Notes: generated from the letters alone by a model not told the origin. Shown: positions 8,583-17,584, numbered from the stretch's first letter. The stretch: DNA of 41,126 bases from Vulcanimicrobiota bacterium (GCA_019241305.1 JAFAXE010000151.1:1-41126), one strand, 5' to 3'. Numbers and translations are program-made.

Positions 8583-9143
8583 TTAGTATCCGTGCGACTG
8601 GGCGAACTGGATTCCGGCGACGAGTTCGCTATTGGCGCGCTGCAGCCAGTCGATCGCTGCGGCGCGGTGGCCTCCGAAGTCGCGGCTGTCCCGCGACAGG
8701 CGACGAATCCAATGCTGAACGTTTCGTTGTACGCGCTCGACGCTGAGGTCGCTGCGAAGTTGCGGGTTGTTCGCGTAAGGATTCGGAGCACGGCGATACG
8801 CGGGGTTCGCCGGTGCGGGCGGCGGTGGCATCTGATAGCCATGAGCCTGCGCATAGGCCGCTGCTTGCTGCAGCTCATTTTCGGCGTTCTGCAGGTTGCT
8901 GATCGCGTTCACGCGATGACCACCGTAGTCGCGCGAATCGCGATTGAGATGGTTGATGCCGCCCTGCACGCCTCTCGCGATCTTGCCGACATCGACGAGG
9001 CTCTGCTGGCGGTACTGGTACGGGTTCGAATAGTTGTAGTTCGGGTTGTAGTTGTAGGGATTGCTCTGGGCGCTTGCGGCCGCACTGGTCGCGGCCACGA
9101 TCGCGGCCATACCAAGTGTCCCGAGGACCGATCGAAAATTCAT
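8583..9143 (-). CDS. Secreted protein with duplicated RDSRD(Y/F)GGHR domain
   Basis: 186 residues. Residues 1-25 are a signal peptide ending ASAQ. An Asn/Tyr-rich spacer (NPYNYNPNYNY) follows. Two copies of one ~48-residue unit are seen: residues ~56-103 (HLNRDSRDYGGHR, AI..LQ.A..EL, A.AHGY) and ~138-186 (RLSRDSRDFGGHR, AIDWLQRANSEL, AQSHGY), separated by a Pro-rich linker with another NPYANN. Each unit looks like a two-helix hairpin, with DSRD-GGHR in the turn. I know no function for it. The ribosome site AAGGAGG sits in the loop of a hairpin (see 9150-9166). A terminator lies just downstream. Confidence 0.75.
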   Translation of the reverse strand: MNFRSVLGTLGMAAIVAATSAAASAQSNPYNYNPNYNYSNPYQYRQQSLVDVGKIARGVQGGINHLNRDSRDYGGHRVNAISNLQNAENELQQAAAYAQAHGYQMPPPPAPANPAYRRAPNPYANNPQLRSDLSVERVQRNVQHWIRRLSRDSRDFGGHRAAAIDWLQRANSELVAGIQFAQSHGY

Positions 9144-9149
9144 GCGACG

Positions 9150-9166
9150 GGCGCCTCCTTGGCGCC
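9150..9166 (-). promoter_or_regulatory. Hairpin presenting the Shine-Dalgarno of the repeat protein
   Basis: On the minus strand GGCGCC-AAGGA-GGCGCC: a perfect 6-bp stem whose 5-base loop plus the first stem bases form the AAGGAGG ribosome site, ten bases before the ATG at 9143. Confidence 0.45.
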
Positions 9167-9382
9167 ATGAACGTTGGACGAGTGCTGCCGGATCGCGCGA
9201 TCTCGGCTTCCATCTGGCACAACGCTTGTACCCATCGCTCCGTCGCGTCGCCCGACAAGGTCTAACGCCGCCCTCATGTCGCCTGGGTCCCTCGTCGCGA
9301 TGAGATGCTACACCGCGTACCGAAAGCGCGCCGCGGCCGCTGCTTCCCCCTCCAACCTACCGCCCCCCGAAGGAGCACTTCG

Positions 9383-10834
9383 TTGACGTTCCGTTCGCTC
9401 GCCCAACGGGCAGTCGACACCGCGTGCGCGCGCGGCGCAGGCTATGCCGACGTGCGGTTCGAGCGAGGACGGAGCGAGCGCGCAGAGGTCCGGAACGGCG
9501 TCGTCGCAGCGCTCGACGACGCGACGAGTACGGGCTTTGGACTTCGCGCGCTCGTCGATGGTTGCTGGGGTTTCGCAGCGAGCGACGATTTGAGCGAAGC
9601 CGGCGTCGATCTCATCGCCGGACGCGCCGTCGAGCTGGCACGCGCAGGCGCAGCCGTTGCACGTAAACGCTTTGGCGAGATTCCGAGCGACGCGCACGTC
9701 GACTGTTACGCGACCCCCGTCGAACGTGATCCCGCGACGGTTGCGCTCGGTGAGCGCGTTGCGCTCTTGCTCGACGCAGAGCGCTCGTTACACGTCGACC
9801 CTCGCATCTCGGTAGGGCGGGCGTGGATCGATCTGTGGCGGACGGACAAAGAGTTCTACAGTTCGAATGGCGCCGAGATCGCGCAAACGCTCCAACAAAC
9901 GGGCAGCGGCATCTCGGCGCTCGCGGTCGGTGTCGGCGACGTACAAGACCGCACGTTTCCCGGTGACGTCGGCCTGTATCAAACCGGGGGATGGGAGATC
10001 GTGGAAGCGGCACGGTTGCGCGAGAACGCGCAGCGGATAGGCGAGGAGGCGGTGCAGCTGCTCGATGCGCCGCAGTGTCCGCACGGCGAGTTCGACATCA
10101 TCCTGGGCGGGTCGCAAGTTTCGCTTCAAATCCACGAATCGTGCGGACATGCCGCGGAACTGGACCGCGTTCTCGGATGGGAAGCCAACTTCTCCGGCGT
10201 GAGCTTTCTCGACCCGGCGCAACTCGGGATGCTGCAGTACGGCTCGAAGCATGTGACGATCGTGATCGACAACACGCTGCCGCGCGGGCTCGCGACCGTC
10301 GGTTACGATGACGAAGGGACGAAGAGTGGGCGCTCGGATATCGTGCGGGAAGGGTTACTCGCGGGCTTCGAGATGTCGCGCGACACCGCGCGTCTCATCG
10401 GGCGCAAGAGCAACGCCTGCGTACGCGCGCAGTCGTGGGAATTCATCCCGATGATTCGCATGTGCAACTTGAACTTGCTCCCGGGAACGCTCCCGTTCGA
10501 GGCGCTCTTCGAAGACGTGCGCGACGGGATTTACATGGAGTCGAACCGCTCGTGGTCGATCGACGACCATCGCCTGAACTTTCAGTTCGGCTGCGAAATC
10601 GGTTGGGAGATCAAGAACGGGAAGCGTGGCCGCATGCTCAAGAACCCAACCTATGCCGGCGTGACGCCGCGCTTTTGGAATAGCTGCGACGCCATCGCGG
10701 ACGAGCGCTCGTGGCTGGCGTGGGGAACGCCGAACTGCGGCAAGGGCGAGCCGATGCAATCGGGACGGACGGCGCAGTGCGCCGCGCCGGCGCGTTTCCG
10801 CAACGTCACCGTGGGCGCAGGCTATCGTGGATAG
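9383..10834 (+). CDS. tldD: TldD metalloprotease subunit
   Basis: 483 residues from TTG at 9383, chosen because AAGGAG lies seven bases upstream and homology to TldD starts there (AQRAVDTACARGAGYADVRF). The zinc-protease motif HExxxH is present as IHESCGHAAELD (His251, Glu252, His256). Glycine-rich TldD blocks follow: GTKSGRSDIV, RMCNLNLLPG, and MESNRSWSIDDHRLNFQFGC. TldD pairs with TldE to form a heterodimer that threads unfolded peptides to the active site; known roles include maturing modified peptides (microcin B17) and degrading the antitoxin CcdA. The gene overlaps the TldE gene by eight bases. No obvious precursor peptide is nearby, so a housekeeping role is more likely. Confidence 0.92.
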   Translation: MTFRSLAQRAVDTACARGAGYADVRFERGRSERAEVRNGVVAALDDATSTGFGLRALVDGCWGFAASDDLSEAGVDLIAGRAVELARAGAAVARKRFGEIPSDAHVDCYATPVERDPATVALGERVALLLDAERSLHVDPRISVGRAWIDLWRTDKEFYSSNGAEIAQTLQQTGSGISALAVGVGDVQDRTFPGDVGLYQTGGWEIVEAARLRENAQRIGEEAVQLLDAPQCPHGEFDIILGGSQVSLQIHESCGHAAELDRVLGWEANFSGVSFLDPAQLGMLQYGSKHVTIVIDNTLPRGLATVGYDDEGTKSGRSDIVREGLLAGFEMSRDTARLIGRKSNACVRAQSWEFIPMIRMCNLNLLPGTLPFEALFEDVRDGIYMESNRSWSIDDHRLNFQFGCEIGWEIKNGKRGRMLKNPTYAGVTPRFWNSCDAIADERSWLAWGTPNCGKGEPMQSGRTAQCAAPARFRNVTVGAGYRG

Positions 10835-12158
10835 CGCCGAGCGGGAAGAACTCGTGCAACGCGTCGTTGCCCGCTCCAAAGCAGACGCGACTGAAGCGCT
10901 CCTCTACGAAGAAGATTTTGGCCTCACCCGTTTCACGCATGGTGCAATTCATCAAAATGTGCGATCGCAGAACGTGACGCTGCGGATTCGGGCGATCGTC
11001 GATGGACGAACCGGAGTCGCAGAGACGAACCATTTGGCCGATGTCGGAATCGACGCGTCGCTCGAGCGCGCCTGCGAGATCGCACGACTGGCGCCGCCCG
11101 ATCCGGAGTTGCCACCGCTTTCCAGCACGCAGCGCACGACATCGAGCGACGGAGCGTACGTTGAAGCCACGGCGCGAGCTTCCGCAGAAGACCGCGCCCG
11201 CGTGGTTGGCGCCATCTTCGATGCCGGGGAAGCGCACGGTCTCTGGAGTGCCGGTTACGTAACGACGTCGTCCGGGGGAATCACGCTCGCCAACTCGAGC
11301 GGCACCGTGCAGTCACACGACGGCACCGATAGCGGGCTCAACGTCAAACAAAACGGGCCTTCTTCTACCGGTTTCGCCGAGCGGTATTCCAACGACGTTC
11401 GCGACATTGACGGCACGCGTTCCGGCGAAATCGCGGCACGAAAAGCCTTGGCATCGGCAGATCCCATCACGCTCGAACCCGGCGAATACACGGTCATCAT
11501 GGAGCCGCCGGCGTTCGGCGAAATCATGGGTTATATCGCCGGTCACTTTTCGGCGCAGGCCTACGATGAAGGCTCGTCGTTCTTCAGCGGACGGCTCGGC
11601 GAGCGCTTCGTGGGCGACAATGTGACTGTCTTCGACGACGTGGCGCATCCGCTGAACGTCGGAATGCCGTTCGATTTCGAAGGCGTTCCGACAGAGCGTG
11701 TCAGGCTGTTCGATCGGGGCACGGCGAGTGGGCTTGTCACCGATTCGCGGTGGGCGGCAAAGTTAGGCCGGCCCAATACCGGCCACGCGTTGCCCGAGCC
11801 GAACAGTGCCGGCCCGCAGCCGCGTCACCTGGTGGTGCAACCGGGCACGGAGACTCACGATGAACTCATCGCACAAACCGAGCGCGGTTTGTTGGTGAGC
11901 CGCCTGTGGTACGTGCGCACGGTCGACCAGCGCCAAACGATCGTGACCGGGATGACGCGCGACGGCACGTTCTTGATCGAAAACGGCAAACTTACCAAAG
12001 GCGTGCGCAATTTGCGCTTCAACCAAAGCATCACCGAAGCGCTTCAGCGCTGCACCTTTTCCCGCGAACTCGCACGCACGGCGAGTTACTCCTATGCGAT
12101 GGTGGTACCGAGCGTGCGCTTCGAGCGCTTCACCTTCTCCAGCGCGACGGATTTTTAG
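10827..12158 (+). CDS. tldE: TldE/PmbA metalloprotease partner subunit
   Basis: 443 residues, GTG start at 10827 overlapping the end of tldD by eight bases, so translation is probably coupled. Family blocks: ATEALLYEEDFGLTRF, GRTGVAETNHL, SSGTVQSHDGTDSG, LEPGEYTVIMEPPAFGEIMG, and the C-terminal LLVSRLWYVRTVD...TGMTRDGTFLIENGKL. As expected for TldE (PmbA), the HExxxH motif is missing: the subunit supplies the partner half of the chamber, not the zinc site. Length is normal for the family (about 440-450). The pair is one transcription unit. Confidence 0.92.
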   Translation: MDSAEREELVQRVVARSKADATEALLYEEDFGLTRFTHGAIHQNVRSQNVTLRIRAIVDGRTGVAETNHLADVGIDASLERACEIARLAPPDPELPPLSSTQRTTSSDGAYVEATARASAEDRARVVGAIFDAGEAHGLWSAGYVTTSSGGITLANSSGTVQSHDGTDSGLNVKQNGPSSTGFAERYSNDVRDIDGTRSGEIAARKALASADPITLEPGEYTVIMEPPAFGEIMGYIAGHFSAQAYDEGSSFFSGRLGERFVGDNVTVFDDVAHPLNVGMPFDFEGVPTERVRLFDRGTASGLVTDSRWAAKLGRPNTGHALPEPNSAGPQPRHLVVQPGTETHDELIAQTERGLLVSRLWYVRTVDQRQTIVTGMTRDGTFLIENGKLTKGVRNLRFNQSITEALQRCTFSRELARTASYSYAMVVPSVRFERFTFSSATDF

Positions 12159-12170
12159 GAAGGGAAGGCC

Positions 12171-13178
12171 TTAGTCGCCTGAGGCGGCGCGCTCCAGTTT
12201 GTTGCCCAGCCGTGAACGCAAGAGCGCGTGCAACGAATCGACGATCGTCGTGTCCCAGCGAACATCGCGGCCGTCATTCAATTGTTGCAGAGCACCAGCG
12301 ACCGGCAGCGGTGGACGGTAGGGCCGGCGGCTCACCATCGCGTGGAAGGCATCCGCGACGGCGATGATGCGCGCAGGGAGCGGGATAGCCGCGCGTTCGA
12401 GACCATCCGGATACCCGTGGCCGTCGATCCGCTCGTGGTGCGCGCGGATGACGTTCGCGCACGCACGCAAGGATGGAACGCGCGAAACGATTCGCGCCCC
12501 AGCGGCCGAGTGCTCCCGCATCGTCGTCCATTCATCCTCGTCGAGCGGGCCAGGCTTGAGCAGGATTGAGCGCGGTGTCGACAGCTTGCCGACGTCGTGA
12601 AGCGTCCCACACAGGCCGACGAACGTTTGCTCCTCAGCCGGCATCTCCAGCGCGGCGGCGATGCGACGAGCCCACAAGCCGACCGAACGGGAGTGATCGC
12701 AGGTCGCTGCATCGCGCGCTTCGAGGGAGGCCAGGAGCGAGGTGACGACCTCGTCGCGCGCGACCCGTTCATCGCCGTCGGCGACGCGGCGCCCTTCGGC
12801 GAGTGCTGACTCTAAAATGCCATCGAGCCGTCTGCCGCGCAGGGCAAGGTAGTGTGCGACGGTGGCGCCATCGATGTGTTGTGCCGCGTATGAAGCAGCG
12901 ACGATCGCGAAGCTGCAAGCGACCAGACCCTGCTTGTCGGGCCAATCCGGCTGCGCGCCGTCCGCAACCCACTTTTCGGTGAGCAGGGTGTCGCCCGATC
13001 CCAACTCGTCACGTAAGCGATCGAGGAGGCCTTCCAGGAACGCCGCGCGACCCACCGCGGCAGTTCGGGAACGCACGCCCATGCCGTGGAGCAGTGCAAG
13101 CCCGAGTTCTCGTCGTTTTTCTTCTATGTGCCGCCGGAGTGTGCGGGCAGCTGCCTTCGAGAGCCCGATTTCATCCAT
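12171..13178 (-). CDS. HD-GYP domain phosphodiesterase
   Basis: 335 residues. Residues 1-130 are a helical domain I do not recognise. Residues ~145-320 are an HD-GYP domain: CDHSRSVGLWARRIA (His162), LHDVGKLS (His194, Asp195, Lys198), REHSAAGARIV (His223), RAHHERIDGHGYPDGL (His247, His248, HGYP 254-257), and VADAFHAM. All metal-binding residues appear present, so it should hydrolyse cyclic dinucleotides (c-di-GMP, or cGAMP in some families) in the cytoplasm; which one is not readable. The N-terminal part may be its sensor. It sits behind a long structured 5' region (13199-13307). Confidence 0.85.
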   Translation of the reverse strand: MDEIGLSKAAARTLRRHIEEKRRELGLALLHGMGVRSRTAAVGRAAFLEGLLDRLRDELGSGDTLLTEKWVADGAQPDWPDKQGLVACSFAIVAASYAAQHIDGATVAHYLALRGRRLDGILESALAEGRRVADGDERVARDEVVTSLLASLEARDAATCDHSRSVGLWARRIAAALEMPAEEQTFVGLCGTLHDVGKLSTPRSILLKPGPLDEDEWTTMREHSAAGARIVSRVPSLRACANVIRAHHERIDGHGYPDGLERAAIPLPARIIAVADAFHAMVSRRPYRPPLPVAGALQQLNDGRDVRWDTTIVDSLHALLRSRLGNKLERAASGD

Positions 13179-13198
13179 GATTCTTCACCGCATCCTTA

Positions 13199-13307
13199 CG
13201 GAGAAAGCCGAAATTAGGGCGACTTTTACGCCCACCCAAAGCGACCGGGCGGGAAGCTCTTAGGCTAGCCGGGGAGCCGGGCCTCATTGGCCCTAAACCG
13301 TTCTCCG
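13199..13307 (-). promoter_or_regulatory. Structured leader RNA candidate upstream of the HD-GYP gene
   Basis: Read on the minus strand, the 5' end CGGAGAA pairs perfectly with the 3' end TTCTCCG (7 bp), and inside it TTAGGGC pairs with GCCCTAA (7 bp). The second stem competes with two local hairpins, GGGCC-AATGA-GGCCC and GGGCG-TAAAAGT-CGCCC. The middle is GC-rich and contains the palindrome GGCTAGCC. The element ends 21 bases before the ATG of the HD-GYP gene. It matches no riboswitch class I can identify. Immediately upstream is another small dyad (GGGGTATTCCCC, 13313-13324), perhaps the end of the preceding operon. Confidence 0.35.
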
Positions 13308-13364
13308 ATTCTGGGGAATACCCCCCAAGCTGTGAATAATTTTGGCTATGCTGGCCCCCGATGC

Positions 13365-15965
13365 CTACTCGAGCATTCCGTATCGCCGAGCCAAGTAAAC
13401 CGCTTCTCCGCGGCCGCTGCAACCGAATTTCTTAACGATCGACTTGACCTGCGTGTCGATGGTATAACGGCTTTTGCCGAAAGCCGCTGCGATTTCTTTG
13501 CTCGTGAGGCCCCGGCTAAGCCGGTCGAGCACGGCACGTTCTGCCGGAGTCAGGACGGACGGCGCATCGCCGAATGGCCGAAGCGACGGAACGCTGCGGA
13601 GCGATTCGAGTAAGAGCGCGTAGCCGCCGAGGTCGCAGTCCCGCAAGCGCGCCAACGGCACCGCCATGCGGTCATCGCCGCTCGATCTGGCTCGCACGAA
13701 CGCGCGTGCTGCGGCAATGAGTCGGTCGAAGGCGCGGCGCTGTACTGCCGCGGCATACCGGACCGTTTCGAGCAGTTCTGCGGCCAGCTTGTAATCATCC
13801 AGCAGCGCGCAGCTCAGCGACAGTAAAATGCGTGCGGTGAGCGCGCGCGAGTGCAAGGGAGCAGCGTTTCCGCCCCAGCGCGCAAATGTGCCCAACGCCG
13901 CTTCCACCGACTGCTGAGCTTCCGTCAACTCTCCGCTTGCCGCAGCATAGAGTGCGACCTCACACTGCCGTAGGAGCTTGCGGTTTTCCGGAGACAACGT
14001 CGCTTCGGTACCGCGCAAATACGCGTGCGCGACGCCGAATTCGCCTTCCCAGGCGGCGCGCAGCGCGTACGCAGGGTACAGCGCCTCCTCTGAATCGCGA
14101 AAGACCGTCGCGTCGAACTGATGCAGCTCCGACTCAATCGTTCGCGCGGCCGCAAGATGACCTGCCTCGATCTCAATGACGAAGAGGTTTGCGAGGGAAA
14201 AGAACCGCAACTTCGGATCTCCCGACGCAAGGGCAAGCACGCGCAAGTCGTGATTGATTTGCCGCTGGACGCCCGTGTTGCCCAGCTCGCCGGCGATGGC
14301 ACACAGAACGCTTCGCGTTCGGGCCGCGACACCACCGACGCGCCGCCTTTCGGCGATGTGCATTGCTGAGGTTGCGTACGAACGTGCGCGTTCAAAAGCG
14401 CCAACGATGTAGAGAACGAGCGCAATCTGATGGTGTGCTATTGCCACGTGCGTTTCATCACGCAGCGCACCGAGCAGCCCGATTGCCTCTTCCAGCGACG
14501 CGTGCGTTTGCTCAGCGTTCCCTTCCCGCGCCGCGATGCAGGCGCGGATCGTCGCGACGCCGAGGCGCAAGTATGGCGGCGCCGCAGCGTCCATGCAGCC
14601 TTCGATCGCCAAAGAAGCTCCGGCGGTGTCACGCCGATTGAGCCGATGCGTAGCAAGCCGAACGCGAAGTTCGAGAGCGAGCTGCCCATCTGCGCGAGCG
14701 ATCGCCTCGGCGAAGAGTTCTTCGGCCCGAACGTGATTGCCGTGCATCGACTCCAGCGTCGCTTGCAGCGCCGGCACGATAGGATGGAATGTGCCCGTCG
14801 CTTGGAGCCGCTGGACCGCCCGCTGGGCGAGGTCGATACAGCCGCTTTCGATCAGTAAGAACCCGGCTCGCTCCAAGAGCTCGACTGCGGCGTGCGGATC
14901 TTCCATGTCGAGGCAAAGATCCAGCGCAGCGTCGGCTTCCCCCGACTCGAGGAGGACGTTTGCGGCCCAACGGACGCTTAGCGCAACGAACTGCGGATCC
15001 TCACGCCGGAGATTTCTTCGCAAGTATTCGCGGAAAAGGTCGTGATACAGATAGCCCCCGCGCGGATCCAGCGCAACGAAAGCGGCATCGCGCCGTAACG
15101 CTTGCAGTAGTGCTTCCGCGTCGAAGCTGTATCGCTCGGCAATCACCGCGTGGTCCACGTGCGTGAGCAGGCTCGTTTTCATTAAAAACGAGCGTTGGTC
15201 CGGCGTCATCCTGGAAAGGAGTTGCTCGCCGAAGAGATCGTCGATGAACGAGCGGGTGTAGACCTCCACACTGGCATCGGCCACACCCCGCGCCGCCAGG
15301 CGGATGCCGAAGGCGAACGCCGCGGGCCATCCGCGAGCAAGGCCCGCGACATGGTCAATCACTTGATCGCTCACGTTGACGCCGCATTCGCGCGAGAGTC
15401 GTACCGACTCGTTCGCGGTGAGCCGCAAATCGGATTCATCGAGCGGGTCGCCGGCGTCGCCTCCGGCACGCCAGGATGCTACGGGAAGCGTTCCGATACT
15501 TCGGGTCGCGAGGATCCAGCGAATCGCGGAGTGGCTTTCCTGGATGATCGATGAAATGAAATCTGCGCATCCCGGCTCCGCAACTGCGACCTGCAGATCA
15601 TCGACGCCAATCGTCCCCGAGAAACGATCCAGCGCCTGCAGGAACCACTGACGCAGCGAACCCTCGTCACCGATTCCGTTTGCGTACAGATACTCATGCA
15701 AAGGAACGGAGCCCAAGTGTGGTCCCAAAGTGTCCACGAGCCCTCGAACGAAGCCGGCAGGGGTACTTTGACCCATGCGAATTCGGTACAACACCGCGGG
15801 TTGAACCGCTGCATGCGCGACGTACTCGCGTAAGATCGTCGACTTTCCATATCCAGCAGGAGCGACGAGAACCGTGATGCGATGCTGCGCTTCTTGCTCG
15901 AGCCGGCTGATCAGACGCGGTCGGTGGGTCGTGTAGCTTCCGTCGGTTGGGGGGCGCTGGTTCAC
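13365..15965 (-). CDS. MalT/LuxR-type ATP-dependent transcriptional activator
   Basis: 866 residues from the GTG at 15965, which overlaps the stop of the upstream gene as GTGA; the frame is open another 181 codons, but that stretch is the shadow of the upstream gene. Walker A is APAGYGKST (residues 36-43), followed by STAND-ATPase blocks (DRFSGTIGVDDLQ, WILATRS, HVAGLARGWPAAF). Residues ~400-790 are helical repeats of TPR/SARP type. The C-terminus is a LuxR HTH: LTPAERAVLDRLSRGLTSKE, IAAAFGKSRYTIDTQVKSI, VKKFGCSGR. STAND regulators oligomerise on DNA on binding an inducer and ATP. Position last in an operon with a peptide-binding lipoprotein suggests it responds to the imported or sensed ligand (inference). 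Confidence 0.85.
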   Translation of the reverse strand: MNQRPPTDGSYTTHRPRLISRLEQEAQHRITVLVAPAGYGKSTILREYVAHAAVQPAVLYRIRMGQSTPAGFVRGLVDTLGPHLGSVPLHEYLYANGIGDEGSLRQWFLQALDRFSGTIGVDDLQVAVAEPGCADFISSIIQESHSAIRWILATRSIGTLPVASWRAGGDAGDPLDESDLRLTANESVRLSRECGVNVSDQVIDHVAGLARGWPAAFAFGIRLAARGVADASVEVYTRSFIDDLFGEQLLSRMTPDQRSFLMKTSLLTHVDHAVIAERYSFDAEALLQALRRDAAFVALDPRGGYLYHDLFREYLRRNLRREDPQFVALSVRWAANVLLESGEADAALDLCLDMEDPHAAVELLERAGFLLIESGCIDLAQRAVQRLQATGTFHPIVPALQATLESMHGNHVRAEELFAEAIARADGQLALELRVRLATHRLNRRDTAGASLAIEGCMDAAAPPYLRLGVATIRACIAAREGNAEQTHASLEEAIGLLGALRDETHVAIAHHQIALVLYIVGAFERARSYATSAMHIAERRRVGGVAARTRSVLCAIAGELGNTGVQRQINHDLRVLALASGDPKLRFFSLANLFVIEIEAGHLAAARTIESELHQFDATVFRDSEEALYPAYALRAAWEGEFGVAHAYLRGTEATLSPENRKLLRQCEVALYAAASGELTEAQQSVEAALGTFARWGGNAAPLHSRALTARILLSLSCALLDDYKLAAELLETVRYAAAVQRRAFDRLIAAARAFVRARSSGDDRMAVPLARLRDCDLGGYALLLESLRSVPSLRPFGDAPSVLTPAERAVLDRLSRGLTSKEIAAAFGKSRYTIDTQVKSIVKKFGCSGRGEAVYLARRYGMLE

Positions 15966-17584
15966 AATTGCCAATCCGCGATGTTCCAAAAATCTGAGCC
16001 GACCGGCGCGGGGCGCACTCCCTTCAGGTCGACGTTGATCGCGTCGATTTCGGGCTCCCAATCGAACGTGTACTCCGGCACGTCGTGGAGAATGATGCGC
16101 TGAATGTCGATGTAGTACGGCTTGCGCTTTGCGCGGTCGTAGACGCGCAGCGCCGCCTGTTGATCGCGCCCAAGCCGTTCGTTCGCGTAGAACATCATGT
16201 TCTGCCCCTTCGGCGGAAACATGTTGGGGCCGATAAAGCTCTCGTCGTCGGGATCGGGCGTCGAGTTGTTCCAGGTGAAGATGGCCGCATCGGTCTTTCC
16301 GCCGTACAGTAATCCGCCGGCGCCGACCGGCGCAAAGAGCACCTGCGCGGGATAGTTCTTCACCGTCAAATCGACGCCAACGTCGCGCCACTCGCTCTGC
16401 AAGAGCACCTCGATCGCTTCGCGCGGTTTTACGCCGGCGACGGTCGAAATACTGAACGCCAGCCGTCGTCCGTTCTTGTAGCGGAAGCCGTCCGATCCGA
16501 GCCGCCAACCTGCCGCGTCGAGAATCTCGCCGGCTTTCTTCGGATCGTGCGGATAGTAGTCGAGGCTCGGATCGCTCCAGCCGTAATCCGGATTTTGATC
16601 GGTCGGCCAGGGGCGGCCAAGGCCGTGGTAGATCTTCGTGAAAATGGCGCGCTCGTCCATCGCGTAAACCAGCGCGAGGCGCACGGTGCGCTCGTCGAGC
16701 GGTGAATGGCGCACGTTGAAGACGATGTGCTCCCAGTGCAGCGTCGACGTGTCGACGGTGCGGATACCGTCCATCTTCTGTACCTGTGAAACGAGGTATG
16801 GCGGCACGCCGTAGTCGAGGTCGATTTCGTGCGTCCGGAGTTGCGAGAGCAGCGTGTTCTGATCGTTGATGAAGCGCCAGACGATGTGCTTGATCTTCGG
16901 CGGCCCACGGAAGTACTCGGGATTCGCATCGAAGATCAGTTCGCTGCCATGACGCCAGCCGGTGAGCCGGTACGGCCCGCTGCCGATCGGATTCGTATTG
17001 AACGGGACCTGATTGACGTCGGCATAGTGCGCCAGGAGGTGCTTCGGCATGATCGCGCCTTGCGCCAGATCGCGAAAGAGAAATTGTGCCGGCGCGTACG
17101 GCTGTTTCAGGACGACCCGAACGGTGTGCGGATCGGGTGCCTCGACGCGGGTGATGCGATCGTAGCCAATCCGCGTCGGGACGTTGTTGGCCGGATTCAT
17201 GAGCGCTTGGTACGTGAACACGACGTCGTCGGCGGTCAGCGGGACGCCGTCTTGCCAGCGGGCATTCGGCGCGAGGTGATAGGTCAGCGTCGTTCCGTCT
17301 TTCGAGATGCCGCCGTTTTGTTGTGTGGGCACTTCGGTGGCGAGGTCAGGAACGGGATCGCCCTTATCGTCGTAGCGGATCAGGCCATCGTAGATCAATT
17401 GAAAGACATCGGACGAAAAGGACATCGAGGTGACGGCTGGGTTCAGGTTGTCCGGCTCTTCGTAGGCGCCGACGCGCAACGTATCAGGAACGGTCCACGG
17501 ATGGCGCGCGGTGTTGCTCGCGCTTTCGATGCGCGTGCAGGCGCACAGCGCGATGATCGCCGCCGCCGAGAGCAAACGCGTCAT
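15962..17584 (-). CDS. Peptide/solute-binding lipoprotein (SBP_bac_5 family)
   Basis: 540 residues from the ATG at 17584 (ATGA overlap with the preceding stop). Signal sequence MTRLLSAAAIIALCAC with lipobox LCAC. The mature part is a family-5 extracellular solute-binding protein: TLRVGAYEEPDNLNPAVTS, LIYDGLIRYDDKGDPVPDLA, YHLAPNARWQDGVPLTADDV, GSGPYRLTGWRHG, RLALVYAMDERAIFTKIYHG. It should bind peptides, nickel or glycosides at the cell surface for an ABC importer of the Opp/Dpp type. No permease or ATPase gene is in the window, so it is an orphan here; it is co-transcribed with a thioredoxin, a ResB-like protein and a regulator. Confidence 0.9.
   Translation of the reverse strand: MTRLLSAAAIIALCACTRIESASNTARHPWTVPDTLRVGAYEEPDNLNPAVTSMSFSSDVFQLIYDGLIRYDDKGDPVPDLATEVPTQQNGGISKDGTTLTYHLAPNARWQDGVPLTADDVVFTYQALMNPANNVPTRIGYDRITRVEAPDPHTVRVVLKQPYAPAQFLFRDLAQGAIMPKHLLAHYADVNQVPFNTNPIGSGPYRLTGWRHGSELIFDANPEYFRGPPKIKHIVWRFINDQNTLLSQLRTHEIDLDYGVPPYLVSQVQKMDGIRTVDTSTLHWEHIVFNVRHSPLDERTVRLALVYAMDERAIFTKIYHGLGRPWPTDQNPDYGWSDPSLDYYPHDPKKAGEILDAAGWRLGSDGFRYKNGRRLAFSISTVAGVKPREAIEVLLQSEWRDVGVDLTVKNYPAQVLFAPVGAGGLLYGGKTDAAIFTWNNSTPDPDDESFIGPNMFPPKGQNMMFYANERLGRDQQAALRVYDRAKRKPYYIDIQRIILHDVPEYTFDWEPEIDAINVDLKGVRPAPVGSDFWNIADWQL

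Noticed and set aside
8875-9258. 127-codon minus-strand frame
   Set aside because: Overlaps the signal-peptide region of the repeat protein in another frame; Arg-rich shadow without ribosome site.
9300-9380. tRNA or other RNA gene in the divergent gap before tldD
   Set aside because: No cloverleaf or TTCGA arm could be found there, nor anywhere else in the window.
13199-13307. Resemblance to a c-di-GMP-I riboswitch on the plus strand (CCAAAGC..., AGCCGGGGAGCC)
   Set aside because: The 5' half of the motif (GCACAGGGCAAACC) is missing, and no plus-strand gene follows; the minus strand shows no such signature. Left as an unidentified structure.
15966-16508. 181-residue N-terminal extension of the MalT/LuxR frame
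   Set aside because: It lies over the peptide-binding lipoprotein in another frame of the same strand, is Arg-rich without motif, and a GTGA overlap gives a clean start at 15965.
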